Of a stretch of 64,000 nt of DNA, positions 7,887-19,712 are shown in pieces. The stretch is from Verrucomicrobiota bacterium (GTDB lineage: Bacteria > Verrucomicrobiota > Verrucomicrobiia > Opitutales > Opitutaceae): assembly GCA_023428905.1 (NCBI GenBank), contig JAEYWP010000015.1, forward strand, positions 1 to 64,000, given 5' to 3'. The notes under the pieces were generated by a model that was given only the letters and a program-made list of their open reading frames with translations, had not been told where the DNA came from and did no database searches. A program made the position numbers and the translations under genes. Numbering within the stretch: position 1 is the first letter of the stretch; each line of letters starts with the position of its first letter.

Positions 7887-8861
7887 TCAGACGAGCAACG
7901 TTTCGCCGGGTTCCAGAATCCTGAAGGCATTTTCCTCCAGTCCCGCCTCGGCCCGGGCGGCCTGCAGGGCCCGGGGTGGCGTTTCGCGGGCCTCATCCGT
8001 CAACTGGAACGTGCCCCAATGCATGGCGATGCTGCGGCGGGCGCCCACGTCGCGATGGATCTGCACGGCCTCCTGGGGGTTGCAGTGCTGGCCGCGCATG
8101 AACCACCGCGGCTCGTAGGCTCCGATCGGAAGGAGGGCGACGTCGGGTTCGCCCAAGGTGGTGCGGATTTGCCGGAAGAGGGTGGGATGATAACCGGTGT
8201 CGCCCGCGCAGTAGAGCGTGGTCCCGTCGGGCCAGCGCAGGTGGAAGCCGCCCCAGAGGCGGGCATTGCGGGTGCCGGTGAGGCGGTTGCTCCAATGCTG
8301 GCTCGGGGTGACGGTGACCTGCACGCCGCCGGCGAGGGTCGTGTCCTGCCACCAGTCGCGTTCGACAATCTCCGTCAACCCGGCGCGGCGCAGAAGTGTG
8401 CCGTTGCCCAGCGGGGTGACTGCGGCGGGGGCGTGGCGGCGAGCCAGCCGCGCGAGGGTTGGCAGGTCGCAATGATCATAGTGGTCGTGGGTCAGCAGGA
8501 CTGCGTCGATGCGCGGCAGGTGGTCCCACGGGATGCCAGGCGGATGGACGCGTTTGGGACCAAACCGTCCCCAGGGCCCGCAGCGGGTGGAGTAAACCGG
8601 GTCGATGAGGAGGCGGTGCCCGCCTTTTTCGAGGAGGAAACTGGAGTGGTTGATCCACGTGACGTGGAGGCGGGGGCTGCCGGCGGGGGCGGGCGAAAAG
8701 GGGGCGGCGTGGATTGGCACCTGGGTCGGCCAGGGCGCGGCCTGTCGACTGCGTTGCCAGCGCAGGATGTCGCGGACGGTCGGCAGCGGCGGGGCGCCCG
8801 GTGTGAAAAAGAGGCGGCCGTCACTGTGGTCGCTGAGAGGAAAGCGGGCGGAACGGGACAT
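7887..8861 (-). CDS. Metallo-beta-lactamase-fold hydrolase, NAPE-PLD/UlaG-like
   Basis: A 324-residue cytosolic metal-dependent hydrolase of the beta-lactamase superfamily. The HxHxDH motif appears as LTHDHYDHCDL (about 120-130), with further ligands in TPSQHWS (about 188), the Asp of CAGDTGY (about 220) and the terminal AMHWGTF (about 285). The motif WINHSSFLLEKGGHRLLIDPV and the spacing fit the NAPE-phospholipase D-like and UlaG-like families. The substrate is not predictable. It reads away from rsmD with about 165 bases between the two starts. No signal peptide is visible. Confidence 0.9.
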   Translation of the reverse strand: MSRSARFPLSDHSDGRLFFTPGAPPLPTVRDILRWQRSRQAAPWPTQVPIHAAPFSPAPAGSPRLHVTWINHSSFLLEKGGHRLLIDPVYSTRCGPWGRFGPKRVHPPGIPWDHLPRIDAVLLTHDHYDHCDLPTLARLARRHAPAAVTPLGNGTLLRRAGLTEIVERDWWQDTTLAGGVQVTVTPSQHWSNRLTGTRNARLWGGFHLRWPDGTTLYCAGDTGYHPTLFRQIRTTLGEPDVALLPIGAYEPRWFMRGQHCNPQEAVQIHRDVGARRSIAMHWGTFQLTDEARETPPRALQAARAEAGLEENAFRILEPGETLLV

Positions 8862-9026
8862 GCGTGGCGAACGGACGCTGGGCAGCCGGCGGAAAAACTC
8901 AACCGTGCGCGCCGGGTGGCGGCTTGCCTTGGGCGTGGGAAGGCCGCTGGGTGGTGTCGTGGCTTTTCAACGACAGGCGCGATTCCGGACCAGGGTCCCT
9001 TCCGGGCGAGGCAGGGGGGCGGCGCG

Positions 9027-9629
9027 ATGCGCATAACCGGAGGCGTGGCGCGGGGCATCACGCTCAACGTTCCGCGTGGGGACACGGTGCGACCGGCCAC
9101 GGACGGGATGCGCCAGGCGGTATTTTCCAGCATTGCGGCGCGCGTGCCTGGCGCCTGTTTCCTGGATTTGTTTGCGGGAAGCGGAGGCTATGGGCTTGAG
9201 GCGCTCAGCCGCGGTGCATCGGAGGGGTATTTTGTGGAAAAGAATGCCGCGGCGGCGACCTGCCTGCGGCGCAACCTCGCGGCGGTGTGCAAGAGCATCG
9301 GCCGCGAGGAGCGCGGGATCGGGGTGGCTCAGGCGGACGCGCTGGTCTGGCAGCTCCCGGGCAGCGCGCGGGTGCCGGACCTGGTGTTTATCGATCCGCC
9401 GTGGGATCGGATCGAGGGGTTGTCCGCGCGCCTCTTTGAACGGCTCGGGGTGATGCTCGCCGCGAAGGAGGACCCGGTGATCATTTTCGAAATGCCCGGC
9501 GAATTGAACCTCGCCCCCGAGGGTTGGGCTTGTGTGAAGCGCCTGGGCAAAGGCTCTCGCCAGCCCAGTGTGGCCTTCTTTCGGCGCAGCGGCTTGGTCG
9601 CGGCTGCGGAGGATGTTGATGATTCTTGA
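9027..9629 (+). CDS. rsmD: 16S rRNA (guanine966-N2)-methyltransferase RsmD
   Basis: A 200-residue SAM-dependent methyltransferase predicted to methylate G966 of 16S rRNA. The N-terminal MRITGGVARG, then VRPATDGMRQAVFSSI, and the SAM-binding FLDLFAGSGGYGLEALSRGA (about 48-67) are typical of RsmD. The catalytic loop reads VFIDPPWD (about 119), that is DPPW where DPPY is common. The start MRITGG was chosen by homology; the frame stays open far upstream but overlaps the opposite-strand hydrolase. The last codons (DVDDS) lie in a GATGATTCTTGATG repeat-like string that runs directly into a TGTAGGCGG element, so its 3' end may have been rewritten by repeats. Confidence 0.92.
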   Translation: MRITGGVARGITLNVPRGDTVRPATDGMRQAVFSSIAARVPGACFLDLFAGSGGYGLEALSRGASEGYFVEKNAAAATCLRRNLAAVCKSIGREERGIGVAQADALVWQLPGSARVPDLVFIDPPWDRIEGLSARLFERLGVMLAAKEDPVIIFEMPGELNLAPEGWACVKRLGKGSRQPSVAFFRRSGLVAAAEDVDDS

Positions 9630-9633
9630 TGAA

Positions 9634-9694
9634 TGTAGGCGGCGTGTCCTCACGCCGCGTGGGGCGAAGGGCGTGCGGGGGGCCGAGGATGCAC
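9634..9694. repeat. Partial copy of a TGTAGGCGG terminal-inverted-repeat element
   Basis: Starts TGTAGGCGGCGTG and continues through a CCTCACGCCGCGTGGG hairpin that matches the element at 37999-38086 almost base for base for about 30 bases. The central GTGCGGGG-like block is recognisable, but the right inverted repeat is missing. It lies in the 73-base gap between the convergent genes rsmD and rsmE. Confidence 0.6.
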
Positions 9695-9702
9695 ACGCAA
9701 CC

Positions 9703-10437
9703 TCAGATGTGACCGAGTTTGGCCTTGAGGATGGCGAGGGCGGCGACGACGGCGGTCTCGGTGCGGAGGACCCGTTCGCCCAGGTGGGCGAAGGCGAAAC
9801 CCTGCTGGCGGAGGGCGTGCCGCTCGCCGTCACTCCACCCGCGCTCCGGGCCGATCGCGAGGGCGAGGTCGGGAGGCGCCGACGGGTTGTGCCCGCTGAC
9901 TGAATACGAAAGGAGCGGCATGGTGCCCTCGTAGTTGTCGAGGGCGACGCGGCCGCCGGCGCTGGGCAGGCCGGCGAGGATGCCGGGCAGGGTCTCGGTC
10001 CAGGTGATCTGCGGCAGGCGCGTGCAAAAGGCCTGCTCCGCACCGCTGAGGAGGTGGCGTTTCCATTCTCCCGTACTCCAGAGTGAACTCTGGGCGTAGG
10101 AGGGTTCGGCTCGGTCCGTGCGGACAAAGTGGAGGGCGGCGACGCCCAGGGCGGTCGCATCCTGGAGGATCTTCCGTGCGGTCTGGGGCCGCGGCAGGCC
10201 GATGATCAGGGTGATCGGATCGAGCGGCGGCGGCGGCAGCCCCCAGCGGAACGCGAGGGTGAGCGCGGTGGGGGTGAGGTCGAGCAGGGTGCCCTTGCCC
10301 CGCGGCCCGTCGACGATGCCGACGTCGAAGGACTCGCCGACCTTGCGTCGCAGCACCTCGAGGATGTGGGTGGCGCGCGGGTCGGTCCGCAGGAGCGGTT
10401 GTCCCGTTTCCTCGGGAAGGAAGAGGATCAGGTTCAC
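9703..10437 (-). CDS. rsmE: 16S rRNA (uracil1498-N3)-methyltransferase RsmE
   Basis: A 244-residue SPOUT-family methyltransferase predicted to methylate U1498 of 16S rRNA. The N-terminal PUA-like part has HILEVLRRKVGESF, and the SPOUT part has RKILQDATALGV, LAIGPERGWSDGE (about 195) and the terminal LGERVLRTETAVVAALAIL knot motif. The start is GTG (MNLILFLPEE). It lies 20 bases after the aldo/keto reductase on the same strand and is probably cotranscribed with it. Convergent with rsmD, another small-subunit rRNA methyltransferase. Confidence 0.94.
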   Translation of the reverse strand: MNLILFLPEETGQPLLRTDPRATHILEVLRRKVGESFDVGIVDGPRGKGTLLDLTPTALTLAFRWGLPPPPLDPITLIIGLPRPQTARKILQDATALGVAALHFVRTDRAEPSYAQSSLWSTGEWKRHLLSGAEQAFCTRLPQITWTETLPGILAGLPSAGGRVALDNYEGTMPLLSYSVSGHNPSAPPDLALAIGPERGWSDGERHALRQQGFAFAHLGERVLRTETAVVAALAILKAKLGHI

Positions 10438-10457
10438 GGGGCGCGGGGCACGACGTC

Positions 10458-11453
10458 TTAGGACGCGAGGATGGATTCGATCCGGGCCAGTTCCTCGGAC
10501 GAGAGGTCGACGTTGCGGGTCGCGGCGAGATTTTCCTCGAGTTGGCTCACTTTGCTGGCGCCGATCAGGGCGGTGGTGATGGCCGGCTGGCGGAGAATCC
10601 AGACAAGGGCGAGCTGGGCCAACGACTGGCCGCGAGCTTGGGCGAGGGTGTTCAGCTGACGCAGCTTTCCCAGTTTTTCTTCGGTGATGTGCTCGGGCTT
10701 GAGGAAGCGCGGGTCGCGCGCTGCTCGTGCGTCCTCCGGAATGCCATTGAGGTAGCGTCCGGTGAGCAGGCCCTGGGCAAGGGGGCAGAACGGGATGCAG
10801 CCGATGCCCTCACGTTTCAAGACCTCGAGCAGGCCGCCTTCGACCGTGCGGTCGAACATGTGGTATTTCGGCTGATGGATCAGGCACGGGGTGCCCAGGC
10901 TGCGCAGGATGGCGGCGGCCTGGGTGGTTTGCTCCGGGTTGTAGTTGGAAACCCCGACATAAAGCGCCTTGCCGGAGCGGACGGCATGAGCGAGGGCGCC
11001 CATGGTTTCCTCCAGCGGCGTGTTGGGGTCGAAGCGATGGCTGTAGAAGATGTCGACGTAGTCGAGGCCCATCCGCTTGAGGCTCTGGTCGAGGCTCGCG
11101 AGCAGGTATTTGCGGGAGCCCCACTCACCATAGGGGCCCGGCCACATGTCATAGCCCGCTTTTGAGGAGATGATCAGCTCGTCGCGGTAGGGCGCGAGGT
11201 CCTCGCAAAGGATGCGTCCGAAGTTGCGCTCCGCCGCGCCCGGGGGCGGGCCGTAGTTGTTGGCCAGATCGAAGTGGGTGATGCCGAGGTCAAAGGCCCT
11301 CAGGACGAGGGAGCGGCTGTTGGCGTACACCTCGGTGTCACCGAAGTTGTGCCAAAGACCGAGGGAGAGCAGGGGCAGCTTAAGGCCGCTTCGACCGCAA
11401 TGCCGGTAAAGGGAGGGGTTGTCGTACCGGGTGGGGGAGGGTTGATAAGACAT
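10458..11453 (-). CDS. gpr: Aldo/keto reductase, L-glyceraldehyde 3-phosphate reductase (YghZ/Gpr) type
   Basis: A 331-residue NADPH-dependent oxidoreductase of the AKR14-like group. Diagnostic strings are FDLANNYGPPPGAAERNFG (about 55-73), RDELIISSKAGYDMWPGPYG, SRKYLLASLDQSLKRMGLDY and VDIFYSHRFDPNTPLEETM. Together they match E. coli YghZ, which reduces L-glyceraldehyde 3-phosphate and detoxifies methylglyoxal. The catalytic Tyr is in NNYGP, and Lys in SSKAGYD. The start MSYQPSP was chosen because upstream in-frame residues come from a repeat-rich gap. The gene is probably cotranscribed with rsmE. Substrate assignment is by motif only. Confidence 0.92.
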   Translation of the reverse strand: MSYQPSPTRYDNPSLYRHCGRSGLKLPLLSLGLWHNFGDTEVYANSRSLVLRAFDLGITHFDLANNYGPPPGAAERNFGRILCEDLAPYRDELIISSKAGYDMWPGPYGEWGSRKYLLASLDQSLKRMGLDYVDIFYSHRFDPNTPLEETMGALAHAVRSGKALYVGVSNYNPEQTTQAAAILRSLGTPCLIHQPKYHMFDRTVEGGLLEVLKREGIGCIPFCPLAQGLLTGRYLNGIPEDARAARDPRFLKPEHITEEKLGKLRQLNTLAQARGQSLAQLALVWILRQPAITTALIGASKVSQLEENLAATRNVDLSSEELARIESILAS

Positions 11454-11531
11454 GGCAGAAAGGAGCACAACGGCGGGCCTCGACAAGGCAATGGCGCGCG
11501 GCGGTCGTACAGTTCGGCGGCCGGCGTTGCC

Positions 11532-11689
11532 GGACGAATGACGAAGGACGAAGGGGCAAGGACGAAGCGCGAGGGACGCGGGACGGGCTGGCCGGAGTTG
11601 CCGTCGGGAATAACCAATGACGAAGCAGGAATGACGGATGGCGGAGGGGTGCGGCGTCACCAATGACCAGTGACCAACGGGCAGTGGTC
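11532..11689. repeat. AATGACGAA-type degenerate intergenic repeats
   Basis: Patches of GAATGACGAAGGACGAA (11532-11569), then AACCAATGACGAAGCAGGAATGACGG and CCAATGACCAGTGACCAA (11607-11689). Very similar strings occur at 61413-61505. They lie between tRNA-Gly and the aldo/keto reductase. Function unknown. Confidence 0.6.
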
Positions 11690-11772
11690 GGGGCGGGATT
11701 TGCGTTGGGGGTGGGGTGGGTTTGCAGATCACAAATCTGAAACCTCCCTCTCCCTTTCCTCGTCGTCGAAGA

Positions 11773-11846
<74 letters not shown>

Positions 11847-11985
11847 GACGACGGGGAGCTTCGACGTTCGGGGGGTTCGGTCAAGCCCGGCCTTCGTGGG
11901 AAAGGCCTTGCAAATCGCGGGTTTTTTACAGTCCGCGGGGGCAATTCAAGTTGCTCGGATTTGGGCCGTATTTCATTCGGTAAGT

Positions 11986-13161
11986 ATGGCTTTCATCACT
12001 TCTGCCCCCGCCCGTCAGGGTTCCACCCTCCGCACCCCCGCCAAGGGTCGCACCAACGTCAAGACGGCGCAGTCCCTGGCCAAGCAGAAGTCGCTCGAGA
12101 AAAAATCGAAACGCTACAAGCTGCCGCTCGGCGAGCTCGCGGTGTTCACCCAGCAGCTCTCGTCCCTGCTGACGGCCGGCCTGCCGCTGGTGCAGTGTCT
12201 CGAGGCGCTGCAGGAGCAGACGCAGGACCCGGTTTTCAAGATCATCATCCGCGACATCCGGAATGACATCTCCTCGGGCAACTCCTTTTCCTCCGCGGTG
12301 CGCAAGTTCCCGCGCGCCTTCAATACCCTCTTCATCTCGATGGTGGAGGCCGGTGAGGCGTCCGGTGGTCTCGCGGAGATCCTCGGCAAGGTGGCCGAGT
12401 ACCTGGAATCGACGGTCAAGCTGACCAAGAAGGTGAAGTCCGCGATGGTCTACCCGATCGCGGTGATCGGTCTGGCGGTGGTGTTGGTGAACGTGCTGCT
12501 GCTGTTCGTCATCCCGGTGTTTGCCGACATGTTTGCGGACTTTGGTGCCAAGCTGCCGGCGCCGACCCAGATGCTGATCGATGCCAGTAATTTCATGCGG
12601 ACCTACTGGTACATCCTCCTCGCCCTCGCGGTGGGAGGCTGGTTTGGCCTGAAGAAATACTGCGCCACCCCGGTCGGCCGCGCCCACAAGGACCGGCTGA
12701 TCGTGAAGGCTCCTGTTTTCGGCCCCCTGATCCACAAGATCGCGCTGGCCCGGTTCTGCCGCACGTACGCGACCCTCATCCGTTCGGGCGTGCCGATCCT
12801 GCGCACCCTGGAGATCGTGGCGGCGGCCAGCGGCAAGGTGCAGATCGAAGAGGCCTGCGATGAGATCGCCAAGCATGTCAGCCAGGGTGGCCAGGTGTCC
12901 GATGTGCTCGGCGCCCGACCCTTCTTCCCCCCGGTGGTGCGGCACATGGTCAAGGCCGGTGAACACACCGGCAATGTCGACGGCATGATGTCCAAGGTGG
13001 CTGACTTTTACGATACGGAGTGCGAGGCCATCACCGCTGCGCTGACCTCCCTGATCGAGCCCTTGCTGATCGTTTTCCTCGGTGTGGTTGTCGGCGGCAT
13101 CGTCATGGCGATGTTCCTCCCGATCTTCCAGCTCGGCGCCGTCGCCGGCGGGGTCCAGTAA
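11986..13161 (+). CDS. pilC: Type II secretion / type IV pilus inner-membrane platform protein (PilC/GspF)
   Basis: A 391-residue platform protein. Two T2SSF domains are visible: the first (about 45-165) has LAVFTQQLSSLLTAGLPLVQ and ISMVEAGEASGGL, the second (about 250-370) has FCRTYATLIRSGVPILRTLE and HMVKAGEHTGNVD. Membrane helices are at about 165-190, 210-230 and 365-385. The family assembles pilin fibres together with an ATPase. No pilB, pilT or pilin gene is adjacent, so this is a detached component. The start MAFITSAP was chosen; a further in-frame start upstream would add an unlikely leader. The leader is pyrimidine-rich without an SD. An Ala/Lys-rich basic tail leads into the first domain. 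Confidence 0.92.
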   Translation: MAFITSAPARQGSTLRTPAKGRTNVKTAQSLAKQKSLEKKSKRYKLPLGELAVFTQQLSSLLTAGLPLVQCLEALQEQTQDPVFKIIIRDIRNDISSGNSFSSAVRKFPRAFNTLFISMVEAGEASGGLAEILGKVAEYLESTVKLTKKVKSAMVYPIAVIGLAVVLVNVLLLFVIPVFADMFADFGAKLPAPTQMLIDASNFMRTYWYILLALAVGGWFGLKKYCATPVGRAHKDRLIVKAPVFGPLIHKIALARFCRTYATLIRSGVPILRTLEIVAAASGKVQIEEACDEIAKHVSQGGQVSDVLGARPFFPPVVRHMVKAGEHTGNVDGMMSKVADFYDTECEAITAALTSLIEPLLIVFLGVVVGGIVMAMFLPIFQLGAVAGGVQ

Positions 13162-13218
13162 CCGCGCTTCTCCATCCGCGCGTTGCTTTTTCCGCCCAGT
13201 TAGAGGCAAGCTGTCTCT

Positions 13219-14475
13219 ATGCCTTCCGTTCTCATCGTCGACGATCTGCTCTCTATCCACGAGATGCTGGACGCTGTGATTCAGCCGACCGGTTTTTCGA
13301 CCGCGTTTGCGACAGATGGAGAGAAGGCGCTGGCGCGTTACAAGGTGGAGAAGCCCGACCTGGTGCTGGCCGACATCGACATGAAGCCGATGGACGGCAT
13401 CACCCTGCTCAAACAGCTCAAGTTGCTGGAGCCGAACGCGGTCGTGATCATCATGACGGCGTACGCGTCGACCGAAAGCGCGATTCAGGCCCTGAAGTTC
13501 GGCGCGTTTGATTATCTCCAGAAGCCCTTCCGGGTGGACGAGTTGATCTCAACCCTGAAGCGCGGGTTGGAGTTCAAACAGTTCTCTGCGGAGCGGCAGA
13601 GTGCGCCGCCGTTTGCGAGCGCGAAGGCGGCCGACATCGAAAGCCGCCTCGTCGGGACCAGCTCGAAGTTCAAAAAGCTGCTCCAGCAGGTGCGCAAACT
13701 TTCCACCGTCCGCACCCCGGTCCTGCTCCAGGGCGAGGCCGGAACGGGCAAAAGCACGATCGCGGAGATCCTGCACAGTGCGAGTCCCTCGCCGGACGGC
13801 GCCCTGATCCAGATCGACTGCTCCCTGAGCGACGAAGCGAATTTCCGCGAAGGTCTTCTCGGCCAGAACGGCGCCGGCGGCACCTGGATCAAGCAAGCCA
13901 AGGGCGGCACCCTCTTCCTCCAGCATTTGCAGTGTTTGCCGATGGCGATGCAGAAGGAGCTGGTCAGCGTGCTGCGCGCCGCCTCCCAGGGCTTCCGTCT
14001 TATCTGCACCACCGCCGAGGACCTCGAGAAGCTGACTGACGAGGGCAAGTTTCACGACGAGCTGTTTTACCGTGTCGCCTCGTTGCCGGTGGTGCTGCCG
14101 CCGCTGCGGGACCGATCCGAGGACATCCCGGCGCTGGTCAAACATTTCGCCGCGCGCGCCACCAACCCACTCTTCGACGCCAGCCTGGTCGAGTTCACCG
14201 AGGATGCGATGGAGGTGCTGACGAGCTACCACTGGCCGGGTAACCTGACGGAGCTGCTTCAGGTGGTCTCCAAGGTCGCGTCCACGGCGGAATCCCGCGT
14301 CATCACCTCACAACAGCTGCCGATGCGGCTGCGCGAGGTGAAGGACTGGCCGGCGCTTGCCGACTACCTCAAGGGGCAGGAGAAGCACTACATCGACCTG
14401 GTCTTGCGCGCCTGTGGCGACGACAAGGCCAAGGCTGCGAAGGTGCTGGGCATCGACGCAGGCAAATTGAAGTAG
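13219..14475 (+). CDS. Response regulator with a degenerate NtrC-type AAA+ domain
   Basis: A 418-residue protein with an N-terminal receiver domain: acidic VDD near 8, phospho-acceptor Asp in LVLADIDMKPMDG (about 54), Thr in IMTAYAS and Lys in LQKPF. It is followed by an AAA+ domain with an intact Walker A (GEAGTGKS, about 173). The GAFTGA loop that contacts sigma54 is missing (GLLGQNGAGGTW instead), and Walker B reads GGTLFLQHL where GGTLFLDEI is normal. The arginine-finger region FHDELFYRVASLPVVLPPLRDRSEDIP is kept. The C-terminal Fis-like helix stops early (KAAKVLGIDAGKLK). It cannot easily act as a classical sigma54 activator. It is 57 bases after pilC, and no histidine kinase is adjacent. 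Confidence 0.9.
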   Translation: MPSVLIVDDLLSIHEMLDAVIQPTGFSTAFATDGEKALARYKVEKPDLVLADIDMKPMDGITLLKQLKLLEPNAVVIIMTAYASTESAIQALKFGAFDYLQKPFRVDELISTLKRGLEFKQFSAERQSAPPFASAKAADIESRLVGTSSKFKKLLQQVRKLSTVRTPVLLQGEAGTGKSTIAEILHSASPSPDGALIQIDCSLSDEANFREGLLGQNGAGGTWIKQAKGGTLFLQHLQCLPMAMQKELVSVLRAASQGFRLICTTAEDLEKLTDEGKFHDELFYRVASLPVVLPPLRDRSEDIPALVKHFAARATNPLFDASLVEFTEDAMEVLTSYHWPGNLTELLQVVSKVASTAESRVITSQQLPMRLREVKDWPALADYLKGQEKHYIDLVLRACGDDKAKAAKVLGIDAGKLK

Positions 14476-14482
14476 CCTGCGG

Positions 14483-14505
14483 ATGGCCCCGGTCGGGGCC
14501 ATTTC
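14483..14505 (+). terminator. GC-rich hairpin after the response regulator
   Basis: Inverted repeat ATGGCCCC-GGTC-GGGGCCAT followed by TTCT only. A short or absent U-tract makes it a weak intrinsic terminator candidate between the response regulator and carB. Confidence 0.5.
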
Positions 14506-14564
14506 TCGTCGGTTTCCCGCTTGCGCCGCTGCGCCCCCGCCTCAACCTGCGGGCACTTACGTCC

Positions 14565-17775
<3,211 letters not shown>

Positions 17776-17801
<26 letters not shown>

Positions 17802-18666
17802 CCGCACCGCGGTGACCGCTCCCCACACCCTCGTCGCGCTGCTTCACGGCCCGGACCGCCCGGGCCTGGTGGCGCGCGTGGCCGGCTGGATCTTCGAGCG
17901 CGGGGGCAACATCCTCCATGCCGACCAGCACCGCGACATGGAGGCGGGGGTCTTTTTCCAGCGGGTCGAGTGGGTGCCGGCCGCCGGCCGCGGAGGCAAC
18001 GAGGCCGACGACTTCCGCGCCTTCGCCGGCACGCTCGGCATGGCGGTCCGTGTGGCTTCGTCCAACCACCGCCCGCGCGTGGCGATCTTTGTCTCGCGCT
18101 TCGACCACTGCTTTCACGACCTCGTGCTGCGGTGGAAGGCGGGGGAATACGCCTGTGAGATCGCGGCCGTCGTCTCCAATCACGACACCCTCCGCCCGGC
18201 CGCCGAAGCGTATGGGCTTTCCTATCACGTCATCCCGGTGGACCCGTCGCGCAAAGGGCAGGCCGAAGCGGCGCAGCGGGCCCTGCTGGAGCGAGAGGGG
18301 ATCGAACTGGTCGTCCTCGCCCGTTACATGCAGATTCTCTCGGCGGACTTTCTGGAGGCATTTGGGCGGCCGGTGATCAACATCCACCATTCCTTCCTGC
18401 CGGCGTTTGCGGGCGGTCGCCCCTACCATCAGGCACACGAGCGGGGGGTGAAGTTGATCGGCGCCACCGCCCACTATGCGACCGCGGTGCTGGATGACGG
18501 GCCCATCATCCAGCAGGACGTGGTCCGCGTGACCCACCGCGACAGCGTGGAGAGCCTGGTGCGGCGCGGGCGCGACCTCGAAAAATTGGTCCTGGCCCAG
18601 GCGGTGCGCTGCCACCTCGAGAACCGCGTGCTGGTGTACGGCAACAAGACGGTGGTGTTCGACTGA
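17776..18666 (+). CDS. purU: Formyltetrahydrofolate deformylase
   Basis: A 284-296 residue enzyme that hydrolyses 10-formyl-tetrahydrofolate to formate and tetrahydrofolate. The N-terminal ACT domain has HGPDRPGLVARVAGWIFERG and NILHADQHRD. The formyltransferase-like domain has the catalytic set INIHHSFLPAFAGGRPYHQA (about 215) and ATAHYATAVLDDGPIIQQD. The ATG at 17776 overlaps the end of carB by 26 bases. A GTG at 17812 (MTAPHTLVALLHG) fits the usual N-terminus of the family better and removes the overlap, so the start is uncertain. Either way it is likely cotranscribed with carB. Confidence 0.93.
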
Positions 18667-18758
18667 GTCCCCGGCGGGGGCGGGGGCGATTTCCTGCATT
18701 TACACCGCCCGCCAGCCCTGTTTTGGTCGCGGTTTCCTTCGCAACGCGCGCCACGTCC

Positions 18759-19481
18759 ATGTCTACTCCTGCTCCCCTTGATCCGCAGCCTCCGCACGGG
18801 AAGTCGTCCTCTTCCGAGCCGATCCTCGTCCTCGAGCCCACGTTTGAAGACCGCCTGCGGGATTTCTGGGACAAACACGCGCGAACGATCTATGCGGTGT
18901 GTGGCGCCATCCTCCTCGCCATCCTCGTGCGCGGGGCGATCGAGTATTACCAGCAGGAGAAGGAGGCGGGGATCCGTTCGGAGTACGCGCAGGCGGGGAC
19001 ACCGGAGAAGCTGAAGGCCTTTGTCGGCCAGCATCCCGAGCACAGCCTGGCCGCCGCCGCCGCCCTGAAGCTGGCGGACGAGGCGTATTCCAAGAATAAT
19101 TACACAGAGGCGGTGCAGCAGTATCAGCGGGCGGTCGACATCCTCAAGGAAGGGCCGCTGGCCGGGCGCGCCCGGCTGGGTGCCGCGGTGTCAAAGGTGG
19201 CGCTGGGCCAGGCTGCGGAAGGCGAGCAGGCGCTGCGGCAACTGGCCAACGATGTCGCCCAGCTGAAGACGCTGCGTGCCGAGGCTGGGTATCACCTGGC
19301 GACCCTGGCGATCGAGGCGGGCCGTCCGGAAGACGCCGCCAAGGCACTCGAGCAGGCATCGAGCGTGGATCAGATGGGTATCTGGGCGCAGCGCGCCATG
19401 ATGCTCCGGGCCACGTTGCCGGTCTCCGCCGCGCCGACGCCCGAGACGCCGGCAGTCACGGCGCCGACGGTGACACCGTAA
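18759..19481 (+). CDS. YfgM-like single-pass protein with TPR-type repeats
   Basis: A 240-residue protein with a short cytosolic N-terminus, one membrane helix (TIYAVCGAILLAILVRGAI, about 45-63) and a periplasmic helical region. The region contains repeat-like pairs (SLAAAAALKLADEAYSKNNYTEAVQQYQRAV and LRAEAGYHLATLAIEAGRPEDAAKAL in parts). This layout matches the YfgM/tetratricopeptide-repeat-like family, which works with SecYEG and periplasmic chaperones in E. coli. A short Pro/Thr/Ala-rich tail ends the protein. The start MSTPAP was chosen over an upstream in-frame ATG because the longer leader has no family resemblance. It lies about 90 bases after purU. Confidence 0.82.
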   Translation: MSTPAPLDPQPPHGKSSSSEPILVLEPTFEDRLRDFWDKHARTIYAVCGAILLAILVRGAIEYYQQEKEAGIRSEYAQAGTPEKLKAFVGQHPEHSLAAAAALKLADEAYSKNNYTEAVQQYQRAVDILKEGPLAGRARLGAAVSKVALGQAAEGEQALRQLANDVAQLKTLRAEAGYHLATLAIEAGRPEDAAKALEQASSVDQMGIWAQRAMMLRATLPVSAAPTPETPAVTAPTVTP

Positions 19482-19488
19482 GACGGCG

Positions 19489-19565
19489 TGGTCGGGGCGA
19501 TAGGATTCGAACCTACGACCTCCTGGTCCCAAACCAGGCGCTCTACCAGGCTAAGCTACACCCCG
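19489..19565 (-). tRNA. tRNA-Pro (anticodon UGG)
   Basis: On the minus strand it starts CGGGGTGTAGCTTAGCC and ends CGCCCCG-A-CCA. The acceptor stem pairs with one T-G pair. The anticodon stem CCTGG/CCAGG encloses TTTGGGA with anticodon TGG. The T-arm carries GGTTCGAATCC. CCA is encoded; length 77 with CCA. It converges on the YfgM-like gene. Confidence 0.96.
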
Positions 19566-19712
19566 GACTCACGAAGGATGCGAAACGGACGCGGCTTTGG
19601 AGCGGCTGTCAACGTTATCCCTAGCGGTGTGACGTCGCCGGATTGATACACTCTCGGCTTGCTACGCGTAGGGCTTTGCCCTAACCCACCACGTCTCAAA
19701 TCCCTTTCTTTC

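Noticed and set aside
7884..9626. Long open frame on the plus strand ahead of rsmD
   Set aside because: It is the antisense shadow of the metallo-beta-lactamase-fold gene; only its last 200 residues, from 9027, match RsmD.
11926..13260. 444-codon frame antisense to pilC
   Set aside because: Asp/His/Arg-rich shadow without domains; pilC is well supported.
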